A DNA stretch of 64,000 bases, taken from Pegea sp. RAD2-039 (taxonomy: Eukaryota; Chordata; Thaliacea; Salpida; Salpidae). The stretch lies in NCBI GenBank assembly GCA_034620365.1, contig JAQGEQ010000305.1:248001-312000 (forward strand), given 5' to 3'. Positions 49,502 to 62,494 of this stretch are shown here, piece after piece; the stretch's first letter is position 1; the number at the start of each line of letters is the position of its first letter. The notes below the pieces were generated by a model, which was given only the letters and a program-made list of their open reading frames with translations, ran no database searches and had not been told where the DNA came from. Position numbers and translations under genes: made by a program.

Positions 49502-51766
49502 ACTTTTGATTATTATCTCAACAAAAATAATAAAAATTCTGTATGAGAATTGTATTTGTTATTTTGGATAACTTCAACAAATACTTTGTGCAAATAAAGT
49601 AACTCTTAAATTATTAAAGATCGTTAAAGAAGATTGGAAACCCTAAGTACTTCATACTACAAAATAGTTCAAATACGTTACATTTATCTCCCTATAATCT
49701 GTAACTCTTAGATTAAATAATCTAAACTGCCGCAAAAATAAGGGCTAGGTTGTTAGTTTTATCTTTTTAGCTAAAGAAAAAACTGTATCTTAAAAAGCTG
49801 AACGGTTGTTCCAAATCAAGTTAAAATTGATGTTGATATAATACTAATCTAGTCCATTTGTGTCGCTAAGCAGTTACCATGCCTGTCTACCAAGCCAGAG
49901 GTTCCGGGTTCGATATCAGGTGGGAATATATTAGTGACAAGAAAAATTCCATAAAAAACCCGAGTAAAAGGGCCTTCTAGGTCTGGTAAAATGAAAACAC
50001 TTTTAGGAGACGTAAAACTCCGAATTTAAAGCCGGAGTTTGAGCTCCGTAGGCAGTTTGTCACTGTACTCAGTGTCGTTCTGGCAGCTCCTGCGACACCA
50101 GCTTGGCGCATATATGCGCATGGGCAAAGCGGCCAAAAAGATAATATTATTCATTAAGTTAATTACCTAAGCGTAATACTCACAACCTTACAGAGCTCAA
50201 AAATTTTTCAGGAAACCCTGAAAAAAGACTTTATTCAAATAAAAGACATAAATTAGACTTTTCTCTGAGCTTAATAGCACCAAATTTTTCGGAATTGAGT
50301 TTCGTATGCAAAGCAGTGGATGAAAAAAGAAGATTAAAAGCCATATTTGTTAATTTTGCGGAAGATTTTTGTTACAGTAGAATGCAGCATGTGCTGAACT
50401 ATCCCTACTTATTCGTTCTACTATTCAGTGACACCTTACAGTGACTTGGGTCAATGACATCGGGTCCAATAGATTTTAGATTTTTATATATATTTGCTAC
50501 CATAGCCTTTACTTTTCCTGAAGATAAAGACACTGTTTACCTATAGTTAGAGAAGAAACTTTCCGTTCCTTAGCTGTGTTATACAATGCAGGAAGTAGGA
50601 CTCGAATCTACGCATTGAATAAAATTAATCATTTTGAGATGAAATATATTTTTTACTACATAAAACTCCATCTGTCATCATATGGAGCTGTCTTTTTAAT
50701 TTAAGGAAGCATAAGTACTTAACCTTTACTATAGACATTCTGGAATTACAAGCTTTCTTTAGCTGTAATACTGAGTACAATCGTTTATAAAAAGACATCA
50801 TCATATGTTTTACTATTAAAAACTTTAGTTTTTGTAAAAAGTATACAAAAGTAATGAAAATAATGGAATTTAGTTACAACTTTTGATTATCACTAATATA
50901 CACTTTATTTAGCACCTTACCGATATAAAAACTAAGAACAAAATTCTGGAAAGCTTTAGTCTAAATATTCTTTTCTCTTAATAATTTCTTGTTGGTTCAA
51001 TTTACTAATGAAAAACCTAGGTTAGTTTATATATATAGTTGTATACTTAATTATAAATCATGTGTTTACCTGGGTAAAGTTAGTCAAGTTTTTTTTTGTA
51101 ATTAATAAGGTCCTAGGAATTCTTTATTTTGCAGTAAAACTTTTGAAAAAGTAGCCGAATTATTTTAGAAATTATTTTAAAGAAATTTAGTAGAAACAAA
51201 TTAAATAGATTCAGCTAGATTTAGTTTTTAGTTGTTTACAAAAACTTTAATATTTGCATCATTCAAAATTTAAAATTGTTTGAAGATATTTAAAACCGTC
51301 AATATGTTTAAACATAAATAAATATATTTTCTGATTTTGTAAAACTAAAATCTTAATTATATACTTTTAACTTGCAAATGCAGAAAAATAGTAAATGTTA
51401 ATTTGTAGCAAATTTTCTCAACAGTTTTTTAACTTCAATTTTTTCTTCAGTTGTATTATGTTGTACTTTTTTAATCTATTTTACTTGTTTATTTTTATTT
51501 ATGTATATCTTATATACATATAATATATATGTATATCCTAAATAATTTGTCATCAAAATTTTCATTGCATTTATTTAAGAATATTATTAATATTATTTAT
51601 TTTTTTATATTATTAAACATTTATATTACAATAAAGCCCAATTTTTTATCTGGCTTTGTTTGCTTAACTGAAAATAAATTATAATATTTATATATATAGT
51701 ATAATAATATTATCAACATTCTAATAACTAATTTAAAATTTTAGGAAAATAATAATTTTTTTTCAA
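49502..51766. other. Intergenic, holds the SINE, otherwise no gene seen
   Basis: Apart from the repeat at 49860-50135 there is no convincing coding exon. The part from about 51360 to 51760 is extremely AT-rich with TATA-type simple sequence just before the next gene. Confidence 0.5.
49860..50135 (+). repeat. tRNA-headed SINE
   Basis: Starts with a tRNA-like head: a box-A-like stretch (tcgctaagcag at 49863) and, 44 bases on, a box-B match (ggttcgatatc at 49907-49917) preceded by gccagaggttccgg, the spacing of an RNA polymerase III internal promoter. A tRNA-unrelated body of about 200 bases follows, more GC-rich than its surroundings, containing the 14-base palindrome gcgcatatatgcgc (50106-50119). 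It ends near an A-rich run at about 50135. Flanking target duplications were not resolved. It is not a functional tRNA: the cloverleaf 3' half is replaced by the body. Confidence 0.65.
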
Positions 51767-53494
51767 ATGATTTTTAATATGAAAATGAAAGAAGGAGATT
51801 CTGAGAAAGATCAAATCAGTTCTTCACTATCAGATTATGAATGTAAAATATATGATGATGATTCTTTTACATTTAGTCCCTTAACTTCATCTATTGAAAA
51901 TTATGTTGATTCTTCAAAAATTGAAAAGTTAGTTTATTTTATAACATTTAACTGTTTTCATCTAAATCTTTATAATTAGTTTTTAAAATTTGTATTTTTT
52001 AGTTTTAACATTAGAACTTTATTTTATAAAATTTTGGAAATATCAAACTGTTTTCTTGGAATAATTTATTTAAATTCTTTTTTAACTGACATGAAAGTTA
52101 TCATTTTCTTTTCAGCTCACACCAGATTTTAATCAACTTTATATAATATAATTATAATATTTATTTACTTCATTTATGGCTTCTTACACTTTCATTATAA
52201 AGTATTTGAGATTGTAGTTTTATTAAAGCTGAAATATTTGCTTTTAAGTCTGGTACATATAACCTTGATCTTATTTACATATTTGAAGGAAAACTCCCTT
52301 ATGTTCAACAAAAATTGAAGACAAGGGAGATGCTGTAGTCTTTGATGAAACTTTTCAAACAGAAAGCATTGAATTAAGTCCATATGAAGAATGGTTGATG
52401 AAAAAAATGAAGCAAGCTACAGAGGAAAAGAAAAAGGAAGTAATAAAAACTTGTTGGTTTGTTCATATAACTCAGTTTGATAAACATTAAATTGAAGTTA
52501 TTTCAAAACTCAAAACTACCTTCATAGAGCTCTAAACTTTTTAAACTTTATTTTGATAACTTTTATAGAAAATGAAACTGAAAGAAAGTTTTGAAGAAAA
52601 AAGGATTGATGAAAAACATAAAGAAAATATTAGAAATGCAAGAATTAAAAGCTATAAAAGCTGGTTGAAAAGTAAAGAATTAAAAGTAATTATATTGTAA
52701 TGAGCAATATTTTCAAGCAAATAGTTGCATCTTAGAGACAATTTATTAAAAGTATTTTTTTGTTTTGAATTTTTTATAGATAAAAGCAGAAATTGCCCGC
52801 AAAAAATTAATAGAAGAAGAAAAGGAAAAAGAAATTCTACATGAGAAAGAGATGAAGCGAATTAAATCCATGGGAAATTATGAAAAGTGGTTAGAAAAAG
52901 ACAAAAAAAAATGTGAAAAACTTAAACAAAAGGTTTTTGTTTCTAAAGCTTGTGTTTAATCACATGATAATAATTCTGATTGAAAGTTGTGTTGTATAAT
53001 TTTGTTGCAGCAAAAGAAAGATGAAGAAGTTGAAAAAAAGCAAAAGGAATTAAAAGTAAAAGAAAACGAGGAAAAATTTCGTTTGTGGCTCGAAGAAAAG
53101 AAGAAACAGAAATTTAGTAAGTTTATTTTCACAACTATTCAATAAATATACAACATTTTGTCACAACAGTTTAATATAAATTTCATAATTTGATAACATT
53201 AAATTTTAATTTTTAGAAGTACCAGATAGAGATAACCCTCCTAAACCTGGATATATCAACCCAACACCCTGGGTTTCACCTATAATCATCAAACCAGATA
53301 AACCAATCAGTAAACCAAAACCTCCAAAAGTATTTCCTGTATCAGTAAGATTATACAAACCTCCTTCGACCACTCGATCATTAAAGCAAGTCAACAAGAA
53401 GAAGATCGCTTCTACATCCTTGTTGAGACCATTTTCTGCACCTCTAAATACAACTCATACTATTAATCCTAAAAGATTAAAATTTAAAGTCTAA
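51767..53494 (+). CDS. CCDC34-like coiled-coil protein
   Basis: Six exons: 51767-51927, 52289-52439, 52569-52685, 52780-52932, 53011-53116 and 53217-53494; 321 residues, phases consistent. The start is the first ATG of an acidic, Ser-rich N-terminus. From about residue 75 to 230 the protein is highly charged, predicted helical, with a repeated Trp-Leu motif: SPYEEWLMKK, SYKSWLKSKE, NYEKWLEKDKKK and FRLWLEEKKK. A Pro-rich C-terminus follows, with NPPKPGYINPTPWVSPII, then a basic tail. This order (spaced WL motifs in a Lys/Glu helix, then a NP-x-P-W segment) and the length match CCDC34, a protein linked to cilia and sperm flagella in vertebrates. The name is from memory of the family pattern, not a search. 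The acceptor of exon 2 (gaag at 52288) is weak but is the only one that keeps frame. Confidence 0.7.
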
Positions 53495-54710
53495 AAAAGC
53501 TTTTGTAGTGATGATTTTTCATTATTTAATTTTTTTGGCTATAATTTATATTGATTTGATGTAAAAATTATTTAACTTATCGATTTTTAATGAGTTTTCT
53601 GCTGTTAGAGTTGTTTTTAGCATAGAATGTAGATAGTTGTAGAATTTCTGTTGCATTCGTATTTTGTTGTTTTTTTATTATATTATGATTGTCTGATGAT
53701 GATGTGTTTAAATCGCTTTTTAATTCTTGTTCCTCTTTTTGTATTTATTATAACTTATGTCAGAATATGAATTTTATTGAATTATAATTTCAAAGTATTT
53801 CAATAATTGGAATCAGATATTTCAATTTGTATCAATTAAAAAAGAATCAAAAAATAGTTATCACAAACTTTTGTAGTTGTAGAGGAAATTATATATCTGC
53901 TGACCAATCACTTTTAAACAATTGTTAATCTTTGAAAAGAAATTTAAGAAGTTTTGGACATTGGCAAAGTTTAATGCTTCGGTGAATTTAAGAATAAAAA
54001 ATATCAACTAAAAAATGAATATTTTGAATTAATGTCTTTTTTGGATAAAAAATATAGAATTTTTATATAAGTTTGGTTTTTATAGGGAGATTTGAGTTGA
54101 TAGTCGGTAGTTTTAACTTGGCAATTAGTTATTTATCGATAAAAGATTAACTGATAAAAACAATCGTCAAAAAAGTCTTGTTAGAAAATCAGTTATCTTC
54201 TATATAGTATCTATTAAATATCTTCTTGAGCAAAAGCTATCTAAAATCAAGAGCAAGCACAGCAAACAGAAAAAAGAGACTCATGAATAATTTAAGTGAA
54301 TTTCAAGCTGAATTTTTCTTCTCTAGTTATTCAGAGGTATAAACTCAAAGAAAACTTTATTCATTTAGAAGAGTTCACTAAAAGCTTTTTTGTGTAGCCG
54401 CACCTACAAGGGAAATATAGAATAGTGTTAGTTTCATTAGTTACAAAAATGATTTTCAAAATCGAACAAGATTAAGTGAAAAATCATTTAATTTAAAAAT
54501 GAAGATTATTAGAAGAATTTGGTTGCTTAATTTACAAATTTTTTAAATAATTTCAGGCAAAGTTTTATGATTTATAACTAAATTGATTTCATATCTCTAA
54601 AAGATTTTTTCAATTAGATTTTTAAGCATTTTATTTGTATTTGTTTTAATTTGACCAAATTTTGTATTTTTATTCAAAGTTATTTTCTACTGAAAACAAT
54701 ATTAATCATT
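53495..54710. other. Intergenic, no gene seen
   Basis: AT-rich spacer between two plus-strand genes. It should contain the 3' untranslated region of the CCDC34-like gene and the promoter of the CRMP gene. No clear elements. Confidence 0.5.
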
Positions 54711-57700
54711 ATGAGAGGTGTAAGACACAACAAATCAATTCCCAAAATTGCTGTGAGTTTTATATACTATTGTTTTTATAAAATAATACTAATTTCTTCT
54801 CCTAATTGCAAACAAATTTTACTGAACTTTTATTATTGGTAGCTATTATAAATATTTAATATAATATATTAGTTTTTAACAGCTCATTGTAAAATTTATT
54901 TTATAAATCTTTTTTGAGTAATCTTAAAAATTTATATATAAATTTGTTTTATCATTTAATTCAAATTTTTTAATAAAATTAAATTTTCAGAAGATACTAT
55001 ATAAAGTAGAATTTTAGCTTTAGATAACTCATTAAAATCGATAAAAAGTTCATCAATTGCACATTTTTGAAAATTTTTATCGATGTATTCAAATTGGTAA
55101 AATGAAGGCTTGACTTATTCTGAAACTTTAGTTGATTAATAATTTATTATTGAATCCATTAAATATCATTTTTAAAAGTAATATGTTATCTCTTTCGACT
55201 TTTTAGACATTCTTATAACTTACTTAAACTTTGTTATTACTTTTTATTAATTTATTATAAATTTAAATGTAATCCAAATTTTAAATGACTTAAATTATTT
55301 AATGAATTTAATTCTTTTAACATTTGCTTTCAAACTTAATGAAAATAAAAAGTTAAAATACCAATTGTTAAAATTATGTTTAAGTTTTAAATACATATTT
55401 AGAAATAAACAAAACTTACTTTAGGATTGTATACTCTTATCACTTAAAAATTAAAAAAAACTTCCTGCATCTTGAAGAATCAATAATAGATGAAAGATAG
55501 CTTTAGTTGAGAGATTTATTATTTATGAATCTTTCTACAACTAAACGTCGTTAAGATTACATCATCAAAACTCCACCAAAAAAAAATATATAAAATTTAG
55601 ACATTTTGATAATTTGTCTTTATTTTAAATTAATTGATAAACTCTTTCAGAATGATCGACTGCTTGTTAAAGGAGGTAAGATTGTAAATGATGATTTAGC
55701 TTTTAGAGCCGACATCTACATTGAAAATGGAGTCATTAAGTAAGTAACTACAAATATTGAAAAGTAGTAAAGATTGTGACTTCTAGGCAAATTGGAAATG
55801 ATCTGACTATCCCAGGAGGAGTGGCAACAGTGGATGCAATGGGTGCTCTTGTTCTTCCTGGAGGAGTTGATGCTTCTACAGGCTTCCAGAAAACGTTTCA
55901 ATCTTCGAATGGAGATATCATCGAGACTGCAGATGACTTTTACAGTGGAAGTAAGTCTGCTATTGCAGGAGGAACTACAACTTACAGTGAGTTAAACTAA
56001 TGTGAAGTGTAAATGGAATAAATAGAATCTTGCTGCAGTTGATTTCATGACTCCTTCTCGTTCAAGTCAGCTGGTTGCTGAATTTGAGAAGAGGAGTGAA
56101 GAAGCTGCTGAGAGCTGCTGTGATTTCGCTTTTCATGTTGATGTCACTGCTTGGAATGATGAAGTGAAAGAACTGATGTCTGTTTTGTGTTTGAAACACG
56201 GAATAAGCTCTTTTAGGGTCTTTATGAGCGATCAATTTCAGCTGACTGATTTGGAGGCAAGAAGTTTTAATATTTTTTATATTTTCACTTTTTCTCGACT
56301 ACTTCTTGCAAAAACTTACTTTCAAAAATATCCAAAGATTTTTTTTCTGTAATAAATTTATTTTTGGTTTGAGTAAAGAATATTTTTTAATCTAAATTTG
56401 TTTAATTTGTTCAGCTTTATGAAGTTTTCGAACACATTCGAAGTTTAGGAGCTATTGCTTTAGTCCATGCTGAAAATGGTTCAATCATAAAAAAAAATGT
56501 TAAAAATTGTCGAATAAACAACTTAAAAGATCCTAAGAACATCTTGGATGCAAGAAGCGTTGAGGTTTGTAAATAAAAAATTATCAAGTCTTCAACAACT
56601 TGATGTAGATTAATTAAAAATCTTGATTATTGTAAAATCAACATTCAGGTTGAAAGCGAAGCTGTTAATAGAGCAATCGTAATCTCACAACAAGTTGACT
56701 GCCCAATATTTTTCTGGAATATTACGAGCAAAGAATCGATTGATTTGATCACGAAGGCTCGTTGTAAAGGTCGATTTGAAATCTTATTTATTAAAAAAAA
56801 ACTTTATTCATATCTTCTCCAATGTCAATTTTTTCTAATAAATTGTTTAAAGTTTCTATCTAAATAAAAAACGTTTATCGAAATTTGTTGTCAATACTCA
56901 CACAGTTAAACCGAAAAAAATGTAAATTTAATTTAAATGTTTTGTTCATCAAAAATTAAAAAGTATTTGAGCTACTGAGAAGAGTAAGGTAAGAATGTTT
57001 GAAGCTCAGAAGATGTTTAATAATTCATTAACAACTTAAACTAATTTCTAAAACAAACATTTCTGCTATAAAGGTCTCCCTGTTTATGGACAAGTCCTTG
57101 CTGTTTCGTTAGTACAAGATGGCTCCACCTATAAAAAGTCGTCTTGGAACAAAGCATCAGCTTGCGTCACTTGGCCACCTCTAAGAGATGATCCAAATAT
57201 CAAGAAAGATCTTCTAAACGCTCTTGTTAGGTAAAGTTTGGTTTTATTTTCTGTAGTTAACGATTAGGCTTCAGATTTAATTTTTTCGTCTTACTTCAGT
57301 TTTGAGTTGTTAAATTGACCTTATTATTGTTTAGTGGTACACTACAATGCGTTTCAAGTGGCCACACCCTTTATACTATCTTAGAGAGAGCCAAGTCAGG
57401 AAAAAGTGACTTCTCAAACATTCCACCTGGTGTAAATGGTGCTTTTGAACGCATGATGACACTGTGGAGTGTTGCGGTGGTAAGACTCATATTCATAAAT
57501 CAATTAGTCTTTAATTTGTTCTACAACAAAAGTGTCTCATGAGATTTAAACATAAATTAACTAACTTGTAGTAAACATCCTTTTAATGTTTATTTTATTG
57601 AATTGAAAAGTCATAATTACTTTTTTAGGTCAATATCAAAACAAAATTATTTTTTCGTTTGTTTAATTTTAATCAGAAAAACAACTTTTTTAATCTGAAA

Positions 57701-59122
57701 AATGTAATCAATAGAGACTAAAAACTGTCTTGAGAAGATGAGAACGAAATAAATGACGAAAAAAATGACTTTAGACAACTCTACAATTGATTTTAGTAAA
57801 TTAGCTTTATAGAAACTTTATCTGATATCTAAGAGTGATTTGTAAAAGTAATATTAATAAATTATTTAAACTATTTATATCAGATTCAATTTAATCAATT
57901 AATCGTTAATCTGTAGTTAACTGTCTTGAACCACAATTACAACAATTACAACAATAAATAAATTAATTAATAATAGTTTCTATGAAATGTTTATCGACAA
58001 CTAAATAAAGATGTTCAAAATAATTTAAACTATTTCTAAAAATCAAAACTTCATTTAAACTTTTGATAATCAATCATTTTTGTGACGTTCTGGAGTTTAC
58101 AGCAACCTGGAATCATTGATGTCAATGAATTTGTTCGGCTCACAAGTACAGCAGCCGCCAGGATATTTAACTTGTATCCCCGAAAAGGTCGAATAGCCGT
58201 AGGATCAGATGCAGATCTAATCCTATGGCGACAAGGAGTAGAAAGACAAGTTGCAGTGGAAGCAAAGATGCTAGAGATTTCTAGTTCTGAATGCAGTAAC
58301 GTCTTTGATCATGTTGAAAGTGATGCAGGAGCGTCTGTTGTGATCTCCAGAGGAAAGATTGTATTTGCTGATGATCAGGTGAGATGAAAGTGAGATTTGA
58401 AGCTCAAATAAAGTCTTTGGATGCAGGTGAATGTTGTTCAATCTCATGGAATGTTGCTTCCATTAAGAACAAAGAGTCCCATGATATATGGAAAGATTCA
58501 AAGACGAGATTTGCTGAAGATTCACAAATCAGCGTCCGATTCTGAAAAGACATCTTCACCTGAAAGTGGAGATTCTAAGAAATCGGAAGAAAATAAATTT
58601 GAGAGATATAAATCGGTAGATACTCCTGAAAGATACACCAGGACATCTGGACACAGAGCTATGCACCAATCAGGATGGAGTTTTTCAGGTTGAAAAAAGT
58701 GTTTCAAAAGCTAAAAAATTAAAATTTTATTAAACTTTTCCACTTCATAGAATGTCATATAAAAAAATAATTTATATTCAAAGTTCGACCTCCAAATTGC
58801 AATTAAATTATTATTAACAAACCGAAGATTTTAAATTGACTTCTCGCTTTTTATATTTAAGTCTTTCGACTGTAGCAGCTGAAACTAATCAGTTGCTGAA
58901 TGATTTTCTTCTGCAGCTATCACATCTTTTAACTTCTAAATAACTTTACTCTTGATAAGAGATTCCTTGTGTTGATTCCATTCGAATCAAACTCCATCTT
59001 ACTGAAAGACTCAACTAAACGGAATATTTTCAGGAAATCAGATAGATGACACTTCACCAGCGAAATCGATGATTCGATGTTTTAAGCCTCCTGGTGGTAA
59101 TTCACAAATAAAACTCAACTAA
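54711..59122 (+). CDS. Collapsin response mediator protein (dihydropyrimidinase-related)
   Basis: Eleven exons: 54711-54752, 55651-55739, 55787-55986, 56039-56256, 56415-56564, 56649-56769, 57074-57230, 57335-57479, 58103-58378, 58427-58688 and 59034-59122; 582 residues. CRMPs are cytosolic tetrameric proteins that bind tubulin and act in axon guidance. The N-terminus ([20 protein letters not shown]), core ([47 protein letters not shown]) and C-terminus ([10 protein letters not shown] then NQIDD and PPGG) follow vertebrate CRMPs along their length. The metal-binding His pair of dihydropyrimidinase is gone: the site reads GGVDASTG, with Ser74 and Gly76 where the enzyme has His, and the carboxylated-Lys segment reads FMSDQFQL. 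So it is not expected to be an active hydrolase. Intron 4 has a GC-AG border (56257-56414). Retention of the last intron would end the protein at SFSG. Confidence 0.93.
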
Positions 59123-62100
59123 AAGCTGTTTAATGTATAAATCTGTAATTATTCATTCTACATCCTTTCAAAAAATTCTACAAACAAAATTGCATGAAAT
59201 TTATTCATCTATAGGAGTTTAAATAATAGACAACAAATTGTTTATAATCGATTTTTTTTCAATATTGTTTTCAAGCATTTATTTCTGTTATGACTTTGTG
59301 TACATTTGTTTATATAGCTTGCATGGTGATTTTGCGGCAACACTTTAGTATAAATAATAAAGACATGGGTTTTATATTACAAAATAAGAAAGTTTACAAG
59401 TAAATAGATCCATTAAGTATTGAATAAGTTCATAAACGCCTAGAAATGGTTATTCAAATATACTTTAATCAGAAAATTAAAATTTTATTTCTGAAATTCA
59501 TTTGTATCAAAAATAAATTACTTATTTCTCGTTTTTAATCAGCTAAATGCTTGAAAATAAACCATTCTATTAAAATGATTGATTTTTATAAGGAGGTAAA
59601 AGATATAAAAATTATTGAAAGCAATTTACTTGTAAAGCTATTGAATTTACATATAGTTTTTATTAAAAGAAACTTTTGATGGTGTTTTATTTCTAAAGCA
59701 ACTGATTACAATAATGTCAAAAAATAAGACAATGGTTTGTAGAAGTCATACTAAGATATTTCAGTTACTGCCAAAGTATGTATCCATTTTTTATTTAATC
59801 TTTTTTTTTTGAAACTTTAAATCTATTTTTGTTGTTATTTTAAAAACTTGTTGATCGACTGTATTATATAATTTCTTTTTAGTTTTAGCAATTACAAGAG
59901 TTTGTAAATTTAATAGAATCTATATCAAATATATAATAAAATTGAAATTATAGAAATCTGACAAGTTCCAAGGCGAAGAATAATTAATCTCTCGCTTTTC
60001 AATACTAAATGATCTTTCAATTTCTTTAATCTTAATTAAAATAAAATTGAAAACGAAAAGTGTAAATAAATACCACATCCAAAACAAATTAATAAATTTA
60101 AGAAGCAGATAGCTTGTTCACAGATAAATATTTGATCTTCACTTCTTATTAGAACTACAGTTTCTTAAAATTATACTTTTTCTGATTCTTCTATTTTGAG
60201 ATTATTAGATTAAGAATCTAGAAATAATTTTCAACTAACATCTATTGATAATAAACATCAAAATTTGATAAATCCTAAATTTTCAAATCATCTCTAATCT
60301 AGATGAAATATTGTTTAATAAAAATTTGATTAAAAATTTAAAGAGTAGCTTTATTGGGATTCGTAAGGAGAATAAATAATATAGATGTTGTTTTTTAGAG
60401 CTTAATAAATTTATGTTATCTAAACTGTCTACTATAAATGCTAATGGCTAATCGATTTGAATTGGTTTAGCTTTAAACTTTTTGATTTATACATCTGCTT
60501 TTTAAAGCTTTAAACTTTTAAAATTATTTGTTTTTCTGTACAGTTTAGCTTCGTTTGTTTAGCAGGTTTAGTTTTTAAAAACTAATTACATTTAAAATAC
60601 TATTTTGGTATAAATAAATTTTGATTGATATTAACTTCATATAAAAATACATTTAGTTAACTTTTGAATGAGTTTTATGTTTAGAAGTTTTAAAAGTTTA
60701 TTGTAGAATAGAACAAAGATTGCGCAACAAAAGAGCGATAGAAAATATTTCAATCGTTTGTCTTAAATAAATACTGAAATTATTTTGTGAGTTATTTTTG
60801 TTAACTTTATTCGAACAATTTAAGTTTAGACAGTTTTAAATTTAGAAATATTTAAAAGCTTTTTCTTTATTCTAAATATTTATGTTCTAGACAACAGAAT
60901 TTTAACAGAATAGATATCTATGTATAATTAAATCTTCCAGTTTATATTTTGCTTTATACTGAAGTAAAAGTTTGTATACAGACTTGATATGAAAAAAGGA
61001 ACATTTTGAAAAGTTAAATAATTTATTTTATTGGTTAACATTTTTATAAAATCAGTGAAATTACTTTTTAACCATGAATGAAATTAATCATTAATTAAAT
61101 CTATCGAAATAACAAGAATCAATCTTTAGAGAGAAGTGTTTAAAAGTTCCTTCAACGTTTTTCAACAAATTAGATGTTTTTCTACAAAATATCGCTTAAA
61201 AACCTTTAATAAATGATTTTGATAACACTTATAAGCTTTTTTTATAGATTTTCAATAAATTATTTAAACTCAGTATAAATTTTCTTTCAAGTAACTTCTA
61301 AGAGTTTTTGTTAAAAAGCTAAAAATGTAAAATAAAGTTTAAGAAAAGTTTTTTTGTAAACTCATAATAATTTAAGATATTAAAAAATTATTAACAAATT
61401 CCGTCATTTTAGAATATTCTGGTGAAAATATATAAAAGAGATAATAAACATTAAAATTAATTACATAATATTGTTGTAGTCATCTGAAAATTTAATCTTA
61501 CTTGAAAATTAAAAAGAAATTCTTTGTCAAGTTATGTGCTAAATGATGATAGTAATTTCGAAACTTTAGTTTGCAGACTGCAATTATTTAAACCAGACAT
61601 TAAACCAACTAAAGCTGATCAATTTTTCGCTGAAATCTAATAAAATGCTTTAATAGTCAAACAACTGAAAGTTTTGCTGATTAATCAATTATTCAAACCC
61701 ATTTTAAAAAGCTTAAACAATTTCACAGCTGCTTGCTTCTACCTTATTCGAACTTATTTGCTTTTTCACGCTAATTTCCTATTGAATATTTCTAATACAA
61801 GTTTATGAAACAATTCATTGATTATGAAAGCTATATGCGAAAAATTTCGATTATTTTTAAAACATTTAAATACTTTCAAATTTTTCTAGCTTGATTAGAT
61901 CAGACTGTTACTTAATTTAAGAAAGATTTTTACAAAAATAGAGATCAGTAATCTTCTTGCAACTTACTTAACTGTTGAACCTTAAAAATTAAAGATATTT
62001 TAAGAATTTGAAGATACATTTTTATAATGACCGAGTCAAAACTGATTTAAAACAAATTTAAAAGTTGACAAATTAAATTAAATTTAGTAAAGTAACAGCT

Positions 62101-62157
62101 TGTATGAAAATGGGCTTTTATTGAAACTATACTTGAAAAAAATCACTTGAAGTTTAG

Positions 62158-62244
62158 CTTGATGTCAATCAACTTAAGCGGTGGCGAGTTAAATTGAGCA
62201 AAAATCGAAAACCCAGAATTTCTCTTAAAATAATCATTCCTTAA
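62158..62244 (+). CDS. Candidate terminal exon, plus strand
   Basis: After a possible acceptor (agtttag) there are 28 codons in phase 0 beginning LDVNQLKRWRVKLSKNRKP and then a TAA stop. The stretch is basic and more GC-rich than its flanks. Two AATAAA signals follow within about 145 bases. No upstream exon identified; function unknown. Confidence 0.25.
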   Translation, partial: LDVNQLKRWRVKLSKNRKPRISLKIIIP

Positions 62245-62393
62245 GTTGATAAACTAAAGATATAACATACTAGAACTGAAGATTAGACTTAGATATTTGT
62301 AATTTGTTTATTTTTGTTGTAAATTACTACTTTCAGCTTTTCATGCTAACGTCATATTTCGTGATTTGGTAGTAAACAATAAAATAAAAAGCT

Positions 62394-62494
62394 CTAAGGA
62401 CCTTTAGCGGCATCTCTCATAATTGGCACAAAGCCAGCTTTGACTAAATGCCAAGTCATGTGACCAAGTTTAATTGGTTGAATAAAACATTTTT
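62394..62494 (-). CDS. Candidate terminal exon, minus strand
   Basis: Following a possible acceptor (caaataaag) the minus strand encodes about 32 residues including IKLGHMTWHLVKAGFVPIMR and DAAKGP before a TAG stop; an AATAAA-like hexamer lies roughly 80 bases on. The segment is clearly less AT-rich than the surrounding kilobases and reads like conserved protein. Its upstream exons would lie to the right, in the rest of the window or beyond, and I could not find them. Family not recognised. Confidence 0.35.

Noticed and set aside
49860-49935. A functional tRNA gene
   Set aside because: Boxes A and B fit, but the acceptor stem and 3' half do not close, and the sequence continues into a SINE body.
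54651-54842. Upstream start for CRMP in the open frame beginning at 54651
   Set aside because: The frame upstream of the ATG at 54711 is hydrophobic and AT-driven, while the peptide from 54711 matches the CRMP N-terminus in length and content.
59714-59775. Possible first exon (ATG to a gtatgt donor) downstream of CRMP
   Set aside because: Only 20 codons, no partner exon in the right phase (the 62158 exon needs phase 0, this one leaves in phase 2), and no composition change.
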